Numbered from the stretch's first letter, positions 40,579 to 48,392 are shown. The stretch is DNA of 64,000 nucleotides from JAVDCA01 sp035293985 (GCA_035293985.1 DATGLS010000026.1:62001-126000), one strand, 5' to 3'. Numbers and translations are program-made. The notes: generated by a model from the sequence alone, not told the origin.

Positions 40579-41490
40579 TCATTTGGCGCATGTTCTTGTC
40601 GGCGAACCGGCGTCCACTTCGCCGGAACATGCGGTGGTCGCGGCCGCGACCGTCACCGGCGCGTCCGCGCTCGCATACTTCTTCTTGGCATCGGCGAGCC
40701 AGGCGGTGAATGCCTGCTCGCTCACCACCCGCACCGCGATCGGCATGAAGGCGTGATCCCGGCCGCACAGCTGAGAGCACTGGCCGTAGTAGACGCCCTC
40801 GCGCTCCGCCTTGAACCAGGTCTCGTTGAGGCGGCCCGGAATGGCGTCGATCTTGATGCCGAACGACGGCACCGAGAAGGAATGGATCACGTCGGCGCCG
40901 ATGACCTGCACCCGCACCACCTTGTTCACCGGAACCACCATCTCGTTGTCGACCGCGAGCAGCCGCGGCACGTCCGCCTTCGGATCCTTGTCGAGCACCT
41001 TCTGGCGCTCGTCGTCCTTGAGCATCAGCGAATCGAACTCGAACTTGCTGTCCGGATAGCTGTAGCTCCAGAACCACTGCTTGCCCGTCACCTTGACGGT
41101 GAGGTCGGCGGGCGGCGTGTTGAGCTGAACGAACAGAAACTTGAACGACGGGATGGCGATGCCCAGCAGGATGACCACCGGGATGACGGTCCAGAGGATC
41201 TCGATCAGCGTGTTGTGCGTCGTGCGCGACGGCGTCGGATGGGCGCGCGCGTTGAACCGCACGATCACGATCACCAGAAGGGCCAGGACGAACAGCGTGA
41301 TGGCGCTGATGATCCACAGGAGAAAGTCGTTGTGGAACCACTCTATGTCGTCCATCACCGGGGTCGCCGACTGCTGAAACCCGAATTGCCACGGCGACGG
41401 CTGGCCGGACCCGGCCCACGCGGCGCCCGCGCCCGCGATCGCCATCACGGCGAGCAGCGCCGCAGCGTAAAATCGGGAAATGACTCGCAT
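40579..41490 (-). CDS. ctaC: Cytochrome c oxidase subunit II, C-terminus encoded by a repeat
   Basis: A 303-residue subunit: signal peptide (residues 1-26), two helices and the CuA cupredoxin domain. CuA ligands are His203 (VIHSFSVPSFG), Cys238, Cys242, His246 and Met249 in YYGQCSQLCGRDHAFMP; the residue between the cysteines, usually Glu, is Gln240. The final residues (about 288-302), CSGEVDAGSPTRTCA, are not family sequence but the translation of a GCGCATGTTC palindrome (40586-40634). Upstream lie two more palindromes. First gene of the cta cluster. Confidence 0.96.
   Translation of the reverse strand: MRVISRFYAAALLAVMAIAGAGAAWAGSGQPSPWQFGFQQSATPVMDDIEWFHNDFLLWIISAITLFVLALLVIVIVRFNARAHPTPSRTTHNTLIEILWTVIPVVILLGIAIPSFKFLFVQLNTPPADLTVKVTGKQWFWSYSYPDSKFEFDSLMLKDDERQKVLDKDPKADVPRLLAVDNEMVVPVNKVVRVQVIGADVIHSFSVPSFGIKIDAIPGRLNETWFKAEREGVYYGQCSQLCGRDHAFMPIAVRVVSEQAFTAWLADAKKKYASADAPVTVAAATTACSGEVDAGSPTRTCAK
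40586..40634. repeat. GCGCATGTTC palindrome within the ctaC 3' end
   Basis: cgcatgttc and gaacatgcg are the outer arms; ggcgaa and ttcgcc pair inside. It encodes most of the last 17 residues of CtaC. The same element is at 41542, 41600 and 47542. Confidence 0.85.
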
Positions 41491-41541
41491 CGTCGTCCGT
41501 GCTCCTTCGACGAATGGCGGCTGTCGCCGTCCGCTATGTTG

Positions 41542-41589
41542 GCGCATGTCCTTGACGGCGGACCCATACCCACTCCGCCGGAGATGCGC
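41542..41589. repeat. GCGCATGTTC-family palindrome, copy 2
   Basis: gcgcatgtcc...ggcgga and tccgccggagatgcgc. Slightly diverged copy of 40586-40634, upstream of ctaC. Confidence 0.75.
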
Positions 41590-41599
41590 GTTATCGTTC

Positions 41600-41646
41600 G
41601 CGCATCGGCTCCGGCGAACCCCTTGACGCTCCGCCGAAACATGCGC
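41600..41646. repeat. GCGCATGTTC-family palindrome, copy 3
   Basis: gcgcatcggctccggcgaa and ccgccgaaacatgcgc; directly follows copy 2, ten bases apart. Diverged arms suggest age. Confidence 0.7.
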
Positions 41647-41736
41647 TTCGCACCGTACTCGCGAGGCGGGTGCGATTTTGACCGGCCGCCGCGACCGAGG
41701 GCCGCATTGGTCGAGTTTCGAGCGCGCGGGGGGCGC

Positions 41737-41754
41737 GCCCGGGAAAACCCGGGC
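41737..41754. terminator. Possible hairpin terminator
   Basis: GCCCGGG-AAAA-CCCGGGC with ttctaaaa after it on the plus strand. No upstream plus-strand gene needs it, so it may be part of the repeat cluster. Confidence 0.3.
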
Positions 41755-42024
41755 TTCTAAAACCACAATTCAGCCCGCCTCGCAATGCGCCTCATTGCAT
41801 GACGTGCGGCATCATCCCACAGCGGACCGGAATGCTCGATTCGCCGGCAGATGAGCCGGATTCCGACGCGCCCCCACGCGAGGGCCCCTCATTCTTGACA
41901 CGATGGGCCGGTTCTGTACCTCAGGCTGCGGCCTTGCTGCTGCGTGCGATTCGGACAATTCGACCGCCGGCGGGGGCGCCGGTCCCCAAAGGAAGTCCAC
42001 GAGGACTCAAGAGGAAGCCCGATC

Positions 42025-42555
42025 ATGCCACATCTTCGCGGGGGCGCACCGCGACTGGCCGTTATGGCCTTGATCGCGATCGCTGCGTGCCTGCTCGGAT
42101 CGACCGGCAGTGCGACCGCCCAAGGCGCGATCCGCTCCCAGCATGGCGACTGGCAGATTCGCTGCGAAACCCCGCCCGGCGCCCAGAACGAGCAATGCGC
42201 GCTGTTTCAGAGCGTTGTCGCCGAGGATCGCGCGGGCGTCGGCATTACGGTGTTGGTGCTCAAGACCGCCGACCAGAAGACCCGCCTCATGCGCGTCCAG
42301 GCTCCGCTCGGCATCCTGCTGCCGGCCGGTCTCGGCCTCAAGGTCGACAATGTCGACGTGGGGCGCGCCGGCTTCGTCAAATGCCTGATCATGCCGCGCG
42401 GCTGCTACGCCGAGGTGGTGATGGACGACAAGCTGATCAATCAGCTGCGCAACGGCACCACCGCGACGTTTTTCATCTTCCAGACGCCCGAGGAAGGCAT
42501 CGGCTTTCCGCTCAGCCTGAAGGGATTCGGCGAGGCCTACGACGCGTTGCCGTGA
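42025..42555 (+). CDS. Invasion-associated locus B (IalB)-family periplasmic protein
   Basis: A 176-residue protein with a signal peptide (MALIAIAACLLGSTGSATAQ) and the IalB domain: QHGDWQIRCETPPGAQNEQC, APLGILLPAGLGLKVD, CLIMPRGCYAEVVMDD and FPLSLKGFGEAYDAL. Named from Bartonella, but widespread in free-living relatives, where its role is not defined. GAGGAA upstream supports the ATG at 42025. Divergent from ctaC. Confidence 0.88.
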   Translation: MPHLRGGAPRLAVMALIAIAACLLGSTGSATAQGAIRSQHGDWQIRCETPPGAQNEQCALFQSVVAEDRAGVGITVLVLKTADQKTRLMRVQAPLGILLPAGLGLKVDNVDVGRAGFVKCLIMPRGCYAEVVMDDKLINQLRNGTTATFFIFQTPEEGIGFPLSLKGFGEAYDALP

Positions 42556-42557
42556 TG

Positions 42558-42652
42558 GAGCGAGTAGCGAATAGGGAGTAGCAAATAGTTGCACCCCACT
42601 CGCTGTTCACCACTCACTATGCGCTCCTCGCTACTCGCTACTCGCTACTCTC
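42558..42652. repeat. GCGAATAG/CTACTCGC repeat cluster
   Basis: Contains cgagtagcgaatag at the left and ctactcgctactcgctactc at the right, so the ends can pair. It fills the whole spacer between two convergent genes. Related to 24731-24800. Confidence 0.55.
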
Positions 42653-44365
42653 TCACCGTTCGCTGACCGCCGTCGGCGGCGCGATGGCGAGCAGCGCCGC
42701 GTAGGCGTCGACCAGGCCGGCGCCATATTCGTCGTTGCGTCCCATGTTGGGTCCCATGTTGCGTCCCATGTCGGGTCCCATGTCGGGCCCTTTGGGGCCG
42801 AGCGCCTTGGCGCTGCCCATCAGAATCGCCTGCACCGCCTCGGGCCGAAGGCGCGGATTGCGCTGCAGCAGCAGCGCCACCAGCCCGCTCACATGGGCGG
42901 TCGCAATCGACGTTCCGGTGGTGAACGTGTAGCCGCCGTTGGGGGCGGCGACGAAGATGTCCACTCCGGGCGCGGCCACCGCCACATAGGTGCCGTGGTT
43001 CGCCACGCCGAGCAGGTGGTCGTCGATATCGGTCGCCGTGACGGCGATGACACCGGGATAGGCGGCCGGATAATCGGGCGGCGCCTGCGGGCCGTCATTG
43101 CCGGCGGCCGCCACCAGCACCATGCCCGTCTGCCGCAGGGCCGCGATCGCGCTGCGGATACCCGGATCGTCCGGGCCCGCGAAGCTCATGTTGACGACGC
43201 GGGCGGCGGAACTCGCCGTCCATCGCAACGCATCGATGAGATGGGCGGTCGTGCTGTGTGAGCCGGCCGCGTCGCTGTCGAAAGCGCGCACCGCAAGGAT
43301 GCGCGCGCCCGGCGCCACGCCCATGAGCTTGCTGTGCGCCACGATGGCGCCCGCCATGGCGGTTCCGTGCTTTTGCGGCCGCAGATCGCCGGTGAAGGCG
43401 TCGAACGCGCCCGCGACGACACCATTGAGCTCCGGATGCTGCGTATCGATGCCGGAGTCGATGACGGCGACCAGCACGTGATTTCCAGTCGCGAGGTCGT
43501 GCGCCTGGCGCAGATGCAGCTTGTCCACCACGTACTGCATCGGATCGCCGATCACCGCACCGGACGTGCGGTCGTCCTGCAGCGTATAGATGTAGTTCGG
43601 CTGCACGGCAGCGATGCGACGGTCTCCCCGCAGACCACCCACCACCGTCGGGACCTCGCGGCGGTCGGTGATCCGGAACCGGTACATGACCGAATTGCTC
43701 AACGGCAGCGGATGGCGGCTGAGCAGTGCCAGCCGCTGATCCTGGGCAAAGCCGACGATCGCCCGGGGCCGAATATTGCCCGCGAACGTGACGAGCACCT
43801 CGTCGGGGACGAACCGGTTGTTGGTGGCGGCTGCCGCCGGCGACGTACCACCGCCGGCGGCACTTGGGGCGGATGGCCCGGGCGGCGCTGGTGGCGCGAC
43901 ATTGGTCACCCCGGTCGGCCCGGGTGGGACGACGTTGATCACCCCAACCGGTTCGGATGGCCCCTGAGGCGAGCCCAGGACGATCGGCGGATGCGGCCAT
44001 CTGATGGGATGATGGTAAGGCGGCCTGCTCGGGGGGGTCGGCTTGGGTGGCAGGACGACCACGATGCGGGAGCCCTGACGTGAGCCCAGGCGGCGATTGC
44101 CCCAATGGGAACCGTAGTTGGCGGTGCCCACGCGGCTTGCGCGGTTCGTGGGGCGCAAGACTTGGCGGTGGTTGACGTTGTGGACGGCCGGGTGCCCACC
44201 GCGGAAATTCATCGCGGCGGCGCTGTCGACGCCCGCCCATAGGGCCGGCGCGGCAGCGATCGAGAGCCATGTGAGCAGGATCGCGCGTGGCCGCCCGAAT
44301 CGCCGCCGCCGCCATGGACGGGCCGTCCGACCCTGCTCGCCGGCGTGTCGCTCATCCCCGGACAT
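42653..44365 (-). CDS. S8-family subtilisin-like serine protease
   Basis: A 570-residue exported protease. A signal/anchor (ILLTWLSIAAAPALWA) is followed by ~130 residues rich in Pro, Gly and His, a prodomain-like region (VPDEVLVTFAG) and the catalytic domain with Asp303 (VIDSGID), His333 (KHGTAMAG), oxyanion Asn423 (AAAGND) and Ser486 (GTSIATAHVSG). Near the C-terminus a 12-bp tandem repeat encodes MGPDMGRNMGPNMGRN. AGGAG before ATG 44365 supports the start. All catalytic residues are present, so it should be active in the periplasm or outside. Confidence 0.92.
   Translation of the reverse strand: MSGDERHAGEQGRTARPWRRRRFGRPRAILLTWLSIAAAPALWAGVDSAAAMNFRGGHPAVHNVNHRQVLRPTNRASRVGTANYGSHWGNRRLGSRQGSRIVVVLPPKPTPPSRPPYHHPIRWPHPPIVLGSPQGPSEPVGVINVVPPGPTGVTNVAPPAPPGPSAPSAAGGGTSPAAAATNNRFVPDEVLVTFAGNIRPRAIVGFAQDQRLALLSRHPLPLSNSVMYRFRITDRREVPTVVGGLRGDRRIAAVQPNYIYTLQDDRTSGAVIGDPMQYVVDKLHLRQAHDLATGNHVLVAVIDSGIDTQHPELNGVVAGAFDAFTGDLRPQKHGTAMAGAIVAHSKLMGVAPGARILAVRAFDSDAAGSHSTTAHLIDALRWTASSAARVVNMSFAGPDDPGIRSAIAALRQTGMVLVAAAGNDGPQAPPDYPAAYPGVIAVTATDIDDHLLGVANHGTYVAVAAPGVDIFVAAPNGGYTFTTGTSIATAHVSGLVALLLQRNPRLRPEAVQAILMGSAKALGPKGPDMGPDMGRNMGPNMGRNDEYGAGLVDAYAALLAIAPPTAVSER
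42734..42781 (-). repeat. 12-bp tandem repeat in the S8 protease gene
   Basis: Four units of gttgcgtcccat / gttgggtcccat / gtcgggtcccat type on the plus strand, coding MGRN/MGPN/MGPD. A fifth, degenerate unit follows. Frame is kept whatever the copy number. Confidence 0.85.
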
Positions 44366-44561
44366 GGCGCGCTCCTCATGTTTCGCCGCGTCAAACCGCC
44401 CGGTGCGCCCTGCACGAGCCGGTGGCGCATCACCGGCCGGCCACGCACGTGGTGCGGCTCGTGGGTTAGTCGATCCGCCGCACGCAATGGTTCAAAAGGG
44501 GTGCGAATTGGCGGCCGATAACCTATTTGATGGGCTACGTGTTTCTTACCCGGAACTCCCC

Positions 44562-45986
44562 ATGACCCTGCCGACCTCCTCCCTCGTCGACCGTGCCGGA
44601 CTCGACCGGACGCGCCTCAACAAGATCGTCGCACGCGGGCTCGACGGTGCGGACGACGGCGAGCTCTATCTCGAGTACCGCCAGACCGAGGTCCTGGTGT
44701 TCGACAACGGGCGGCTCAAGCAAGCGACGTACGATACGTCCCAGGGTTTCGGCTTACGCGCCGTGAAGGACGAGGCGGTCGGCTATGCGCATGCCTCCGA
44801 CGTTTCGGAGGCGGCTATTGCGCGCGCCGCCGATTCGGTGCGCGCCGTGAAGGGCGGCTATTCGGGCACCGCCGCGCAGGCCCCGGGCCGCACCAATGTG
44901 CGGCTCTACACCGACGAGAACCCGCTCGGCGCGCCGTCCTTCGATGTCAAGGTGAAGCTGCTGGAGGAGATCAACGCATATGCACGGGCCAAGGATGCGC
45001 GCGTGCGGCAGGTGACGGCGAGCGTCGCCGCCACCTGGCAGGTGGTGGAGATCCTGCGTGCCGACGGCGAGACCTATCGCGACGTGCGGCCGCTGGTGCG
45101 GGTCAATGTCTCGGTGGTCGCGGGCGAAGGCGAGCGCCAGGAATCCGGCAGCCACGGCTATGGCGGGCGCGAGGGCTACGAGCGTTTCATCGCCTCCGGC
45201 GCGTGGAAGGCCGCGGTCGACGACGCGGTGCGCCAGGCGACGGTCAATCTCGCGGCGGTGCCGGCGCCGGCGGGCGAGATGGACGTGGTGCTCGGGGCCG
45301 GCTGGCCGGGCGTGATGCTGCACGAAGCCGTCGGCCATGGGCTCGAGGGCGATTTCAACCGCAAGAAGACCTCGGCCTTCGCGGGCCTGCTGGGCCAGCA
45401 GGTCGCCGCCCGCGGCGTGACGGTCGTCGATGACGGAACGATCGTTGCGCGGCGCGGCTCGCTCTCGATCGACGACGAGGGGACGCCGACCAACCGCACC
45501 GTGTTGATCGAGGACGGCATCCTGGTCGGATACATGCAGGACCGGCAGAACGCGCGCCTGATGAGGATGCGGCCGACCGGCAACGGACGGCGCGAAAGCT
45601 ATGGTCACGTGCCGATGCCGCGAATGACCAACACCTACATGCTGGCGGGCGGGCGCGATCCCGCCGAGATCCTCGCATCGGTGAAGAACGGCATCTACGC
45701 GGTGAGCTTCGGCGGCGGGCAGGTCGACATCACATCCGGCAAATACGTCTTCCAGTGCACCGAGGCCTATCGCATCGACGACGGCAAGGTCGGCGCACCG
45801 GTCAAGGGCGCGATGCTGATCGGCAACGGGCCGACCGACCTGCACCGGGTCACGATGGTCGGCAACGATCTCGCGCTGGATACCGGGATCGGCACCTGCG
45901 GCAAGAACGGCCAGGGCGTGCCGGTCGGTGTCGGCCAGCCGACGCTGCGGATCGACCGCATCACCGTCGGCGGCACAGGGGGCTGA
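44562..45986 (+). CDS. tldD: Metalloprotease TldD
   Basis: A 474-residue subunit of the TldD/TldE peptidase, which trims peptides such as microcin precursors and antitoxins. The zinc motif HEAVGHGLEGD has His254, Glu255 and His258. Other landmarks: LYLEYRQTEVLVFDNGRLKQ, SIDDEGTPTNRTVLIEDG, MTNTYMLAGGRDPAEIL and FGGGQVDITSGKYVFQCTEA. The ATG at 44562 sits shortly before the conserved part. TldE is not in the window. Divergent from the S8 protease. Confidence 0.95.
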   Translation: MTLPTSSLVDRAGLDRTRLNKIVARGLDGADDGELYLEYRQTEVLVFDNGRLKQATYDTSQGFGLRAVKDEAVGYAHASDVSEAAIARAADSVRAVKGGYSGTAAQAPGRTNVRLYTDENPLGAPSFDVKVKLLEEINAYARAKDARVRQVTASVAATWQVVEILRADGETYRDVRPLVRVNVSVVAGEGERQESGSHGYGGREGYERFIASGAWKAAVDDAVRQATVNLAAVPAPAGEMDVVLGAGWPGVMLHEAVGHGLEGDFNRKKTSAFAGLLGQQVAARGVTVVDDGTIVARRGSLSIDDEGTPTNRTVLIEDGILVGYMQDRQNARLMRMRPTGNGRRESYGHVPMPRMTNTYMLAGGRDPAEILASVKNGIYAVSFGGGQVDITSGKYVFQCTEAYRIDDGKVGAPVKGAMLIGNGPTDLHRVTMVGNDLALDTGIGTCGKNGQGVPVGVGQPTLRIDRITVGGTGG

Positions 45987-46292
45987 CTGAAGACGCCCGT
46001 CACCGCCCCGTAAAAGAGCGCCGTCGAGCGAGCCGCCGGGGCGTCGCGCGCCTGCATTTCGGGCTCCGTCGTCCGAGCGATCCGAGTTTCGAGGGCTGAT
46101 GATTCTGCAGCTCTGCCAATCACATGACGCCGGGCGACAGAAATAAAAGGTATTACTCTAGCGATTGCGCGAACGATTCGAACAATTCACCATGTTGCGT
46201 CGCAAAATGACCCAATTTTGAACAGGAAACCGCAAAAATCACCTAGCATTCCGCGCCTCCTTAGCCTCTCTAACCATGGAAGGGGGAACCGG
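45987..46292. promoter_or_regulatory. AT-rich spacer before the RlpA-like gene
   Basis: 306 bp, distinctly AT-rich from 46130 on. An 11-base palindrome TTGCGTCGCAA lies at 46195-46205, about 90 bases before the ATG. It likely holds the promoter of the RlpA-like gene; no gene is seen. Confidence 0.4.
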
Positions 46293-46838
46293 ATGAAATC
46301 CAAAACCCTTGTGACGTGTGCGTTCGCTACGGCAATTCTCGGCGGGACCATGAGCTTTGCTCATTCTACTGAGCTCCGATCGCGAGCACATCTGCATTAT
46401 GCCCATCATCACGCTTTCGCGCGTTGGGCCCGGCATCATGAAAGCCGCGGCGAGCGTGAGGTCGCGTGGCATCGCGGCACGCACCATCGTCACGCCGCTG
46501 GCGTGCTCGGCACGCACCATGGCGACGTGGCGGAGCAGAGCCGCGCGCCGGGCGGCGCGGGGCCGTACTCCGGCATCGCCTCGGTCTATCGGGGTGGACA
46601 CACGGCCAGCGGCGAATACGCCTCGGCTGGCGGGCTGACCGCGGCTCACCGCAGCTTGCCGTTCGGCACGATGGTGCGCGTCACCAACCGCAGCACTGGC
46701 CGCTCGGTCGTGGTGCGCATCAACGACCGTGGCCCCTTCGTGCGCGGACGGGTCATCGACCTCACGCCGGCGGGCGCCCGCGCCCTCGGCTTCTCGGGCC
46801 TGGCGCCCGTGACCTTGTCCGTCGTCGGCCGCGGCTGA
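46293..46838 (+). CDS. RlpA-like septal ring lytic transglycosylase, histidine-rich
   Basis: A 181-residue exported protein. A signal peptide (ATAILGGTMSFA) is followed by a histidine-rich segment (about 14 His between residues 24 and 76) and the double-psi beta-barrel of RlpA: SVYRGGHTASGEYASAGG, AAHRSLPFGTMVRVTN, VVVRINDRGPFVRGRVIDLT, and ALGFSGLAPVTLSVVG. RlpA cleaves peptidoglycan lacking stem peptides. A GGGGGAACC site supports ATG 46293. The His-rich stretch is unusual and could bind metal. Confidence 0.88.
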   Translation: MKSKTLVTCAFATAILGGTMSFAHSTELRSRAHLHYAHHHAFARWARHHESRGEREVAWHRGTHHRHAAGVLGTHHGDVAEQSRAPGGAGPYSGIASVYRGGHTASGEYASAGGLTAAHRSLPFGTMVRVTNRSTGRSVVVRINDRGPFVRGRVIDLTPAGARALGFSGLAPVTLSVVGRG

Positions 46839-46866
46839 GCACCCACGCACCCGCTTGATGTCTGCG

Positions 46867-46897
46867 AAACGAGGACGGGAGCACCCCGTCCTCGTTT
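46867..46897. terminator. Intrinsic terminator after the RlpA-like gene
   Basis: AAACGAGGACGGG and CCCGTCCTCGTTT form a perfect 13-base stem with a five-base loop; A- and T-runs at the ends allow function on either strand. Confidence 0.8.
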
Positions 46898-46928
46898 AGC
46901 TATCAATCGGCCCTTGCCTTCCCGGTCC

Positions 46929-46949
46929 ATGCGCATTAATCTTGCGCAT
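46929..46949. promoter_or_regulatory. Possible ccdAB operator
   Basis: ATGCGC-nine bases-GCGCAT is an inverted repeat 20 bases before the ccdA start, where an antitoxin would bind to repress its own operon. Confidence 0.4.
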
Positions 46950-46969
46950 ACTCAGACTGGGAGGCGCAG

Positions 46970-47209
46970 ATGATGAGCCAGCGCCAAGTCAAGAAGCGCG
47001 CCGTCAATCTCTTCGTCGATGCCGAGCTGCTCGACGAAGCGCGCCGTCTACGCATCAACGTCTCGGAGACCCTGGAGCGGCGCCTGCGCACGATCGTCAG
47101 CGCCGAGCAGGAAAAGCATTGGCTGGAGCAGAACCGGGGGGCGATCGACGCCTACAACCGTCGCGTCGCGACGCACGGCCTTCTCGCCGATGACGCGACG
47201 CTGCTGTAG
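46970..47209 (+). CDS. ccdA: CcdA-family antitoxin
   Basis: A 79-residue protein: ribbon-helix-helix N-terminus (KKRAVNLFVDAELLDEARRL, NVSETLERRLR) and C-terminal toxin-neutralising tail (HWLEQNRGAIDAYNRRVATH, GLLADD). GGGAGG precedes the ATG. It is followed after six bases by ccdB, the usual antitoxin-first order. It would bind CcdB and repress the operon. Confidence 0.92.
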   Translation: MMSQRQVKKRAVNLFVDAELLDEARRLRINVSETLERRLRTIVSAEQEKHWLEQNRGAIDAYNRRVATHGLLADDATLL

Positions 47210-47215
47210 GCCGCC

Positions 47216-47530
47216 GTGCAGCAGTTCGACGTCGTCGCCAATCCGTTTCCGCGCAGCCGCGAGCGGCAGCCCTTTTTGGTCGCCCTGCAAAGCGATCTGC
47301 TGACACGGACGCTCGACACGCTCGTCGTCGCGCCACTCGAGCCGGCGGCGTCCGGCACCTTTGCAGACCGTCTCAACCCGCGGGTCGAGATCGACGGCAA
47401 CGCGTTCGTGCTGATCACCCAGGAGATCGTCACGGTGCGCAAAAGCGTGCTCGGCATGACGCAGGCGTCGCTCGCGGGCGAGCGCGACAAGATCATAAGC
47501 GCGCTCGACATGCTGTTCACCGGGTTCTGA
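47216..47530 (+). CDS. ccdB: CcdB-family gyrase-poisoning toxin
   Basis: A 104-residue toxin starting at GTG: QQFDVVANPFPRSRERQPFL, LVVAPLEPAASG, RLNPRVEIDGNAFVLIT and the conserved C-terminus LDMLFTGF, which contacts gyrase. Intact length. Chromosomal ccdAB may act in stress response or simply persist as a selfish unit. It is convergent with the PAN-domain gene across a palindrome. Confidence 0.93.
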   Translation: MQQFDVVANPFPRSRERQPFLVALQSDLLTRTLDTLVVAPLEPAASGTFADRLNPRVEIDGNAFVLITQEIVTVRKSVLGMTQASLAGERDKIISALDMLFTGF

Positions 47531-47541
47531 GCGAATTACCG

Positions 47542-47590
47542 GCGCATGTTCTTTTCGGCGAACCGGCGTCGATTTCGCCGGAAGATGCGC
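47542..47590. repeat. GCGCATGTTC-family palindrome, copy 4
   Basis: gcgcatgttc...ggcgaaccgg and tttcgccggaagatgcgc, nearly identical to the copy in ctaC. It fills the spacer between convergent ccdB and PAN genes and touches the PAN stop codon, so it may serve as their shared terminator. Confidence 0.85.
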
Positions 47591-48129
47591 TAACGCACCA
47601 CGCCCGAGATGCAACATGGCTTCTTGCGCGGCGGCTTGACCTTGTCCTTGAGAAAGCAGCGAGCCGCCGCGCCCGCGTAGCCGGGCCGCAGGTAGGTCCA
47701 GGCACGACAGTGATTGTCGGCCTCGCAGACGGCTTTGCACGACAGGCCGGAGGGATCGGGCGCGAGCTCGAAGCTCTTGTAGTCGCCCCCGACCCGGTCG
47801 ATCGCGAACTCCACCGGTCCGTGCCGCGGCGCGATCACGCCCGCGCCACGCACACCCGAGACGCTGCCGGGCTCCTCGATGCGCGCCGGCACCTGCGATT
47901 TCAGCCAGCAGGTCGCGGAACTGTCGCCGGTCGGATAGCTGAAGGCCCAGGCGCGGCAGTGCGCGTCGCGCTCGCAGCGCAGCGCGCAGAAATTGGGATC
48001 GCCGCTGCGCACCGTGTAGTTGTAATAATCGCCGCCGGGGCGATCGAAGCCGACCTGTCCGAAGGACGGCGCCAGCGACGACGCGATCGCCAGAATCAGG
48101 GAGAACCAGGCCAGCACAATAAATCGCAT
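47590..48129 (-). CDS. Secreted protein with two PAN/apple-type domains
   Basis: A 179-residue protein: signal peptide (FIVLAWFSLILAIASSLAPSFG) and two similar cysteine-rich domains, each with GFDRPGGDYYNY-like or VDRVGGDYKSFEL start and a CALRCERDAHCRAWAFSYP or CKAVCEADNHCRAWTYLRP core. PAN domains bind proteins or carbohydrates. The C-terminus (KKPCCISGVVR) ends at the edge of a palindromic repeat. Function unknown; exported. Confidence 0.82.
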   Translation of the reverse strand: MRFIVLAWFSLILAIASSLAPSFGQVGFDRPGGDYYNYTVRSGDPNFCALRCERDAHCRAWAFSYPTGDSSATCWLKSQVPARIEEPGSVSGVRGAGVIAPRHGPVEFAIDRVGGDYKSFELAPDPSGLSCKAVCEADNHCRAWTYLRPGYAGAAARCFLKDKVKPPRKKPCCISGVVR

Positions 48130-48228
48130 CGAAATCGCCCGCCGGTCGCCATTCTGCGCGCGCCCCGCTCGCATGCGTAGCACATGTTAGAGAACCGCGC
48201 CCGCGGAAGCGAGGCGCGCCGACCGCAT

Positions 48229-48292
48229 GCCCCCAACAAAAGCTGCCCCCAACAAAAGCTGCCCCCAACGAAAGCCGCCCCCGACAAAAGCG
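48229..48292. repeat. 16-bp tandem repeat, four units
   Basis: gcccccaacaaaagct twice, then gcccccaacgaaagcc and gcccccgacaaaagcg. The two left units are identical, the right ones drifted. Lies between the divergent PAN and membrane protein genes. Confidence 0.9.
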
Positions 48293-48392
48293 GGGCAATT
48301 GGCCTCACCTCGCCGACGGCCTTGCTGCATGACAACGACATTCCGGCCGTCCAGTATCGACCCGCACGACGTGCGACTGCCGGGATGAAGGA

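Larger units (their letters stand above)
41491..42024. other. Divergent spacer ctaC/ialB with repeats
   Basis: 534 bp with two palindromes of the GCGCATGTTC type and a hairpin GCCCGGG-aaaa-CCCGGGC at 41737-41754. A TTGACA at 41895 may belong to the ialB-like gene, but no good -10 box is at the right distance. No gene recognised. Confidence 0.5.

Noticed and set aside
37862..40756. A 964-residue plus-strand open frame over ctaB/ctaD
   Set aside because: Antisense of unmistakable ctaB and ctaD; low hydrophobicity and Arg/Asp/Glu repeats show it is not a protein.
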